Shown piece by piece: positions 62,848 to 64,000 of a stretch of DNA of 64,000 nt. Within the stretch, counting starts at the first letter, position 1. Every line of letters begins with the position of its first letter. A model generated the notes under the pieces. The model saw nothing but the letters and a program-made list of their open reading frames with translations. It had not been told where the DNA came from and made no database searches. The stretch comes from Locusta migratoria (Eukaryota; Arthropoda; Insecta; Orthoptera; Acrididae). The DNA lies in assembly GCA_026315105.1 (NCBI GenBank), contig JAOYRU010002298.1:434001-498000 (forward strand). Reading direction: 5' to 3'. The position numbers were made by a program, and so were the translations under genes.

Positions 62848-63638
62848 AGTACTCATTACAAACGTATCGTTACTCTCGTTACCATTGCCATCCAGAAATA
62901 CGGCCGCTACTCTCTCTTTGACAATATGGAAAAAAATTTAACTCTTGGTGTTAAATATTGCTTCAACATTTAAATTTGCCACGTAGATACTCTGACTGTT
63001 TGCTGAGTCAGTTATACTACTGAGGAAAGGATCAGTACTGCCCTTTCCCTCGTGCTTAAAACACAACTGTCACACAAAGCGATCAGAACTAGCGAGAGCA
63101 CACGTGGCCTCTGTTGTTAAGTACTGTTCCCGCAGTTTACTCAGAGGCTTGGAATGCCAGAATCATCCGGGCCATTTCGTGACGAATGCCAGCGTGGACG
63201 ATCACATTTGCGATCGCAGGGACTGTTGTACTGTATTATGTGGCGTCAACAACGAAGATAATACCTACACGAATGAAAATGTGTAGATGACTACTTTTGA
63301 GTACTTTTCACAAACTTTTTATAGTAGACAAGATCGAAAAGAAATAACCATTAAACTGGAACCTTTATAGGTAAAAATTACAATAAATTCTTATGTTTGC
63401 GTTAAATGCTCAATACGGTAGGTGCGAGTAATGAAATGTATTCACGAGTAACGATCATTATTTCGTAGCGGCCAAAGTATTTGTTAGTCAGTACAGAATA
63501 CATACGGTTTGCTACAGCCCTAGGCATGACTGTAGCACCGTTTATACATTTGTTTCTTAACGTACAATATTTTGAGAATATTGGTACGTTTTGAATTATT
63601 TTTTTTTTAGTTTGCATTTTTCTGCGAAGAAACGCGAT
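62847..63638. other. Unassigned sequence, no gene recognised
   Basis: AT-rich with scattered stops. The largest open frame is 60 codons (+ 63104-63286), with no recognisable domain; a TTCCCGCAG at about 63127-63135 could be a splice acceptor but no partner donor or coding context supports an exon. Confidence 0.55.
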
Positions 63639-63639
63639 G

Positions 63640-64000
63640 GTCGATGTTACCACTTACATCGACTACCTGGATACTCAGCGGGTGACACTGAAGTGCATGG
63701 CAGAGCGTTCACCGAACCGCTTTGATGATATGTCTCTCTCCAGCTCCATTCTCTAATAGCTCGCGGGGAAAAGGAGCGCCTAATCCTTCTGTTTTCTTTG
63801 TGGTTTCTCTTATTTTATTTCGATCATCATATCTCCCTCTGTAAGGGGGTGCTAACAATATATATTCGCATTTAGATATTGATGAAAATAATTTCGCAAA
63901 TAGCTCTCGCCCCAACGAATAACGCCTTTCTTTAATGATTTCCACCCCAAACGGTGCATCATTTTCGTGACACTCTCTCCCCTGTATAACGATGGTACAA
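63640..64000 (-). mobile_element. Probable 3' end of a non-LTR retrotransposon (fragment)
   Basis: Read on the minus strand, the last part contains GGTTCGGTGAACGCTCTGCC, then CACTTCAGTG and GAGTATCCAGGTAGTCGATG. This closely resembles the 3' end that I recall for abundant LINE-type elements of grasshoppers (GGTTCGATGAACCCTCTGCC ... GAGTATCCATGTAGATG). Upstream, a basic 78-codon frame (63945 to 63709) ending G-A-P-F-P-R-E-L-L-E-N-G-A-G could be the C-terminal coding remnant; it goes out of frame before the tail. The 5' part lies beyond the window. The identification rests on memory. Confidence 0.5.

Noticed and set aside
63104..63286. Exon after a TTCCCGCAG splice acceptor
   Set aside because: There is no matching donor, no codon-level support and no recognised protein similarity.

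Overview
The window reads as repeat-dominated, non-coding DNA from a eukaryote, most likely an insect and probably an orthopteran (grasshopper/locust type). The main clue is a set of tRNA-derived SINEs with intact Pol III A and B boxes and clear target-site duplications. Their sequence style, and a non-LTR-retrotransposon-like 3' end at the right edge, resemble elements I associate with Schistocerca-like genomes. This is recollection, not a search result. I found no protein-coding gene that I can support. Every long open frame lies in tandem repeats.

Layout. 1-1285 is a G-rich minisatellite (about 17-bp units in a higher-order period of about 280-320 bp). 1286-40408 is one uninterrupted, single-orientation array of an 18-bp monomer (GAAACCACTGTCTTGTGC), about 2,170 copies. 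Because 18 is a multiple of 3 and the consensus has no stop codon in any of six frames, both strands carry open frames of hundreds to over a thousand codons. The array has internal syntax: variant monomers occur in blocks, the blocks follow a recurring order, a 17-bp 'anchor' monomer (core CAAACTATTG) recurs 13 times, and kilobase segments are duplicated. 1-bp-deleted monomers shift the frame.

40409-41489 is a non-repetitive flank. 41490-61215 is a second, unrelated structure: about five diverged, rearranged copies (here A to E) of a complex non-coding repeat of about 3.3-4.3 kb. In copy B a sub-segment has expanded into six tandem units of exactly 408 bp. SINE insertions at the same relative sites in different copies, with one apparent empty site, give a relative history of the duplications. 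61216-64000 is mostly unassigned AT-rich DNA with an inverted repeat, a 35-bp poly(A) run, and at the right end a minus-strand fragment resembling the 3' end of a non-LTR retrotransposon.

Nothing here works together as a pathway. The biology is satellite evolution: local amplification, segmental duplication, CpG decay and retroelement insertion.
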